From Hymenobacter baengnokdamensis (lineage in GTDB: Bacteria; Bacteroidota; Bacteroidia; Cytophagales; Hymenobacteraceae), in contig NZ_CP044285.1 in assembly GCF_008728635.1 (NCBI RefSeq), forward strand, positions 1,116,001-1,180,000: a stretch of DNA of 64,000 nucleotides, given 5' to 3'. Each line of letters starts with the position of its first letter. Position 1 is the stretch's first letter. The translations under genes were made by a program, and so were the position numbers. Of this stretch, positions 61,111-64,000 are shown piece after piece. Below the pieces are notes generated by a model, which did no database searches, was not told where the DNA came from, and saw only the letters and a program-made list of their open reading frames with translations.

Positions 61111-61584
61111 GATTTGGTCAAGCAGGTTGGTTTTACGCTTAATCAGCACGTAGCGGATGGAAAATGCGGTAGGAAAGCGCGCGTAATCGTCGCTATTAAA
61201 CTCCACAGTTGGCTTAAAGTCGAAGCTGAGCACCAGCGGTAAAAATGCCACCTTGTACTCCAGGCCTACCAGGCCATCGAGGCCGCCGAAATTGCTCGAA
61301 TCCTTGTTGTGGCCCACGTGTCCGCCCGCGCCAAAATAGTAGTTGAGGCTGGGACCCAGGATGCCAAAGTGGTATTCGCCCAGTACCGTGCCGCTTGCCT
61401 CCCTGGAGCCCAGGCCGGCAATGCCTTCCAGCGTAACGCGCGGGGCCACCAACTGCTGCACCGTGATGCCATAGTTGCCACCGCCCAGGCGCAGGCCCGC
61501 CGCCGTAATGTATTTCTGAGCGGCTGCCGGCCGGGCAAAAAAGCTGAGCAGCAACAGGCTGCCAAGTGAAAATCGAGTTGCCAT
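61099..61584 (-). CDS. Small outer-membrane beta-barrel protein
   Basis: 161 residues from ATG 61584, where a signal peptide starts (SLGSLLLLSFFARPAAAQ). An upstream ATG at 61713 adds 43 residues rich in Cys and Arg that look non-coding. The mature part alternates aromatic and glycine strands (YITAAGLRLGGGNYGITVQQLV, TLEGIAGLG, EYHFGILGPSLNYYFGAGGHVG, VGLEYKVAFLPLVLSFDFKPTVEF), as in eight-stranded outer-membrane barrels. Function unknown. Confidence 0.8.
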   Translation of the reverse strand: MATRFSLGSLLLLSFFARPAAAQKYITAAGLRLGGGNYGITVQQLVAPRVTLEGIAGLGSREASGTVLGEYHFGILGPSLNYYFGAGGHVGHNKDSSNFGGLDGLVGLEYKVAFLPLVLSFDFKPTVEFNSDDYARFPTAFSIRYVLIKRKTNLLDQIRGR

Positions 61585-61790
61585 GCGAGCGCCTAAACAA
61601 CGACCCTGCCAAAAGCGGCAAAATCGCCTGTTTAACGCCTTTGCCCGGCAGATAGTGCTTGCGCTAAGCAGCCGGCAGCGGTTTTGGAGCGTACAAGATT
61701 CCGGTTTTTGCACCCTTTTCTCGGGCCCTAACGTCTGTTAGCCGGACCTTTGCCCGTAGATTCTCAATCATCCCCCACATCCTACCCTCT

Positions 61791-62750
61791 GTGTATTTAC
61801 ACCACGTAGCGGCCTACTTGCCGGCAGCTGTCGTTACAAACGAACATTTCACCAAGCTAAATGGCTTAGCTTCGGACTGGATAATTGAGCGCACAGGCAT
61901 TCGGGAGCGGCGTAAAGCAGCGCCCGGCGAAAACGCCAATACGATGGCTATTGCCGCCACCCAGGCCCTGCTGGCGGAGGTCCCGACCTTTGCGGCCGAC
62001 AGCATCGACCTTATTGTGGTGGGCACCTATACGCCCCACGATACCATTTATACGGCTGCCCATGCCGTGCAGCGTGCTCTGAATATCAATGAGATACCCG
62101 TAGTTAGTGTCTCATCCGCCTGCTCTTCGCTGCTCAATGCCGTTGAGATAGTAGAAGGCTATTTTGCGCTTGGCAAGGCCAGCCGGGCGCTGGTAGTAGT
62201 GAGTGAGCACAATACGGCTTACAACAACGAGGAAGATACGATGGCCGGTCACCTCTGGGGCGATGGCGCGGCGGCGCTGCTTTTCAGCAAGGAGCGGCTG
62301 GCTGCTACCGATTTGCGCGTGGTGCAGGTCGTGACCGGCGGGGCCGCGCCAATGGGCAAGGCCGACGAAGCCGTGACCCTCAAGCCCATTGATAAAGGCA
62401 TTGTAATGCCCTACGGCCGCGACGTGTTTCAACAGGCCTGTACCTATATGGCCCGTATCACCCAGCAGCTGCTGGATGGCAATGGCCTTACCGTGAGGGA
62501 GCTGGACTACCTCATTCCGCACCAGGCCAATCTGCGAATCTCGGCCAACGTGGTAAAGCAGCTTGGTCTGGACCCCGCCCGGGCAGTTAATAATATCGAG
62601 CGCCTGGGCAATACCGGCTGCGCCGGCGCCGCCATCGGCCTGGCCGAGATATGGGACCAGATTCAGGAAGGTAATAAGCTTATCATCACCGTTTTCGGCG
62701 GTGGCTATTCTTACGGAGCCATGCTGCTGGAAAAGCACGCCACAGCCTAA
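61791..62750 (+). CDS. 3-oxoacyl-ACP synthase III (KAS III)-family enzyme
   Basis: 319 residues from GTG 61791. The catalytic triad is visible: Cys in SVSSACSSLLNAVEI, His in DYLIPHQANLRI, and Asn in RLGNTGCAGAAIGLAE. The glycine-rich end is FGGGYSYGAMLLEK. It resembles FabH, which starts fatty-acid synthesis from acyl-CoA and malonyl-ACP. The first-segment WIIERTGIRER matches. It may be the housekeeping FabH or a specialised starter enzyme; Bacteroidota often carry several. The gene after it (ArfB) starts 41 bases later on the same strand. Confidence 0.9.
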   Translation: MYLHHVAAYLPAAVVTNEHFTKLNGLASDWIIERTGIRERRKAAPGENANTMAIAATQALLAEVPTFAADSIDLIVVGTYTPHDTIYTAAHAVQRALNINEIPVVSVSSACSSLLNAVEIVEGYFALGKASRALVVVSEHNTAYNNEEDTMAGHLWGDGAAALLFSKERLAATDLRVVQVVTGGAAPMGKADEAVTLKPIDKGIVMPYGRDVFQQACTYMARITQQLLDGNGLTVRELDYLIPHQANLRISANVVKQLGLDPARAVNNIERLGNTGCAGAAIGLAEIWDQIQEGNKLIITVFGGGYSYGAMLLEKHATA

Positions 62751-62791
62751 GGCATATAGGGTTGCTTTTTATAGCCGTAAACTTGTGCCTG

Positions 62792-63196
62792 ATGCTTCCT
62801 CCTGCCGCTGCTTTCTTACCGGAGATTACGTTTCAGACCAGTCGCGCCAGCGGGCCGGGCGGGCAGAATGTGAATAAGGTAGAGAGCCGCGTAGAGCTGC
62901 GCTGGCAGCTCCAAGCCTCGCAGGTGCTCACCGAGGCCCAGAAGCAGCTCATCCTGGAAAAGCTGGCTGCGCAGCTGACTGCCGATGGCTACCTGCTGCT
63001 GGTGGCTCAGGACGACCGCAGCCAGCTGCGCAACAAGGAAATTGTCTTGACCCGCTTTCACCAGCTGCTCGAAAAAAGTTTGCACCGGCCCAAGCCCCGG
63101 CGGGCTACCCGGCCCAGTGCCGGGGCCGTGCGCCGGCGCCTGGAAGGTAAAAAAGTGCAAAGCGAAAAGAAAGCCAATCGGCGCCGGCTGGACTAA
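62792..63196 (+). CDS. arfB: Peptidyl-tRNA hydrolase ArfB (ribosome rescue)
   Basis: 134 residues from ATG 62792. A TTG at 62762 would add ten hydrophobic residues not expected in the family. The GGQ motif is in SRASGPGGQNVNKVESRVELRW. The basic C-terminal tail (RPKPRRATRPSAGAVRRRLEGKKVQSEKKANRRRLD) is the part that enters the empty mRNA channel of stalled ribosomes. The protein releases nascent chains without a stop codon. Typical length. Confidence 0.95.
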   Translation: MLPPAAAFLPEITFQTSRASGPGGQNVNKVESRVELRWQLQASQVLTEAQKQLILEKLAAQLTADGYLLLVAQDDRSQLRNKEIVLTRFHQLLEKSLHRPKPRRATRPSAGAVRRRLEGKKVQSEKKANRRRLD

Positions 63197-63233
63197 CCGG
63201 ACTTTATCGCCTGGTATAGAAATTTACCAATAA

Positions 63234-63269
63234 ATAATCCTTGCCCTATATAGGATAGGGCAAGGATTA
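63234..63269. terminator. Hairpin downstream of arfB
   Basis: AATCCTTGCCCTAT and its mirror ATAGGGCAAGGATT form a perfect stem of about 14 bases around ATAGG. The remaining interval to 63481 contains no gene I can support. A further small palindrome, CACGTAT-TT-ATACGTG, is at 63455-63470. Confidence 0.7.
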
Positions 63270-63481
63270 CGGGTGGTCGATTTTATAGCTGTAATTTTAG
63301 GGAGCAGCTAAGAGTACAGAGTAGCAGTAAGTTGTTTTCACAGTCAGAAAGAGAGCGGACTGCACGGGGCCGAAAGTCAGCCGGGTGCGTTTGATTACAA
63401 AGGTCGCCCTCGATTAGATGTAATTTAAACGTAGAAATGCCCAATTGTGAAAAACACGTATTTATACGTGGCGGCCGGTAG

Positions 63482-64000
63482 CTATGAGTCGAGCAGGCCG
63501 TGGCGGGCGGCGTACACTACCAGCCCCGCCGAATTAGGTGCGCTGGTTTTCTCCAGCAGCTTCTGGCGGTGGCCCTCCACGGTGCGCCGGCTGATAAAGA
63601 GCTGCTCGGCAATATCGGCGGCCGTGCAGCCCTGGCAGATAAGGCGGAGCACCTCGTGCTCACGGGTGGTAAGCTGCACCAGGTCGGGCAGCCTGGGAGT
63701 AGGGGTGCGCTCGGGGTGCTGCACGCCCCGGATAAGCGCGCGCGAGATGCGCGGCGTAAAGTGGAAGCCCGTGGTAAGCACTTCCTCGATAGTAAGCCGC
63801 AGCTGCTCCTGGTCCACGTCTTTGGGCAGGTAGCTGCGGGCTCCTACCTTCATCATCTGGGTAATGTATTTGTCGGCCGAAAACATCGATAGTACGATTA
63901 TTCTCAGGTCGGGAAACTCCTGCAGCAGTTGGCGGGCCGCTTCGGGGCCATCAATGTTGGGCATCTGCAGGTCGAGCAGCAGCACATCGGGCAGCCGCTG
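63482..64000 (-). CDS. NarL/FixJ-type LuxR response regulator, 5' end outside window
   Basis: At least 172 residues, running off the right edge. The receiver half has the phosphoacceptor Asp in LLLDLQMPNIDG (codons at the very edge), Ser/Thr in IVLSMFSADKYI, and Lys in SYLPKD. The C-terminal GerE/LuxR helix-turn-helix is LTTREHEVLRLICQGCTAADIAEQLFISRRTVEGHRQKLLEK. It is therefore a DNA-binding regulator, unlike the two single-domain ones at 4818 and 7625. Its kinase is likely outside the window. An internal Met at 63985 is not the start because the frame remains open beyond it with receiver sequence. Confidence 0.93.
   Translation of the reverse strand, partial: QRLPDVLLLDLQMPNIDGPEAARQLLQEFPDLRIIVLSMFSADKYITQMMKVGARSYLPKDVDQEQLRLTIEEVLTTGFHFTPRISRALIRGVQHPERTPTPRLPDLVQLTTREHEVLRLICQGCTAADIAEQLFISRRTVEGHRQKLLEKTSAPNSAGLVVYAARHGLLDS

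Overview
The window is high-GC chromosomal DNA from a Bacteroidota bacterium, most likely a member of the Hymenobacteraceae (Hymenobacter-like). The evidence is two secreted proteins with type IX secretion C-terminal sorting domains, plug-only TonB-receptor-like proteins, a single-domain response regulator and kinase style typical of Cytophagales, DUF4136 and DUF1080 proteins, and several matches to the Bacteroidota -7 promoter element TAnnTTTG. No rRNA, tRNA or CRISPR array was found.

Layout. 1-1.9 kb: a tyrosine recombinase running off the left edge, then a second, broken recombinase. 2.1-5.2 kb: an acyl-CoA dehydrogenase-fold protein translationally coupled to a PAS histidine kinase, followed by a single-domain response regulator. 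5.2-6.2 kb: a gene-poor stretch of repeats and remnants. 6.2-9.9 kb: a double DUF1080 protein and a second kinase/regulator pair. 10.2-13.6 kb: a sugar-uptake and hydrolysis pair (sodium/solute symporter and GH43 glycosidase) with a LacI-type palindrome. 13.7-21.6 kb: an eight-gene, same-strand locus encoding a GT-B-like transferase, an SpsF-type cytidylyltransferase, a split transketolase, a GSA-aminomutase-like PLP enzyme, an SDR, a KdsC-like phosphatase and a NeuB-like synthase. It looks like a pathway to a CMP-activated ulosonic-acid-like surface sugar. Several of its gaps carry long palindromic repeats.

21.8-34.3 kb: membrane and envelope housekeeping genes (sterol-desaturase family hydroxylase, SMR transporter, YceI, a metallopeptidase/propeller/barrel protein, NDH-2, DUF4136 lipoprotein, MscS channel, acyl-CoA synthetase). 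34.7-41.8 kb: a T9SS-secreted Asn/Thr/Gly-rich protein, a YdeI-like protein, an aldo/keto reductase, a FrnE-like DsbA and an MG2/TonB-plug protein. 41.9-48.5 kb: mfd flanked by two repeat-containing coiled-coil proteins, a YdjM-like membrane protein and an NYN nuclease fused to a cold-shock domain. 48.6-64 kb: thioesterase, YajQ, TerC, a T9SS-secreted M36 protease, a SpoU methyltransferase, mutS, a second MG2/TonB-plug paralogue, MsrA, a small outer-membrane barrel, a KAS III enzyme, ArfB, and a NarL-type regulator cut by the right edge.

Convergent pairs are commonly separated by long near-perfect hairpins, some reaching into the coding ends. The most interesting candidate system is the 13.7-21.6 kb locus, because it combines a transketolase and a GSA-type aminotransferase with NeuB/SpsF chemistry and shows none of the usual UDP-GlcNAc-based entry enzymes in the window. 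All functional calls rest on reading motifs and families by eye; no searches were run.
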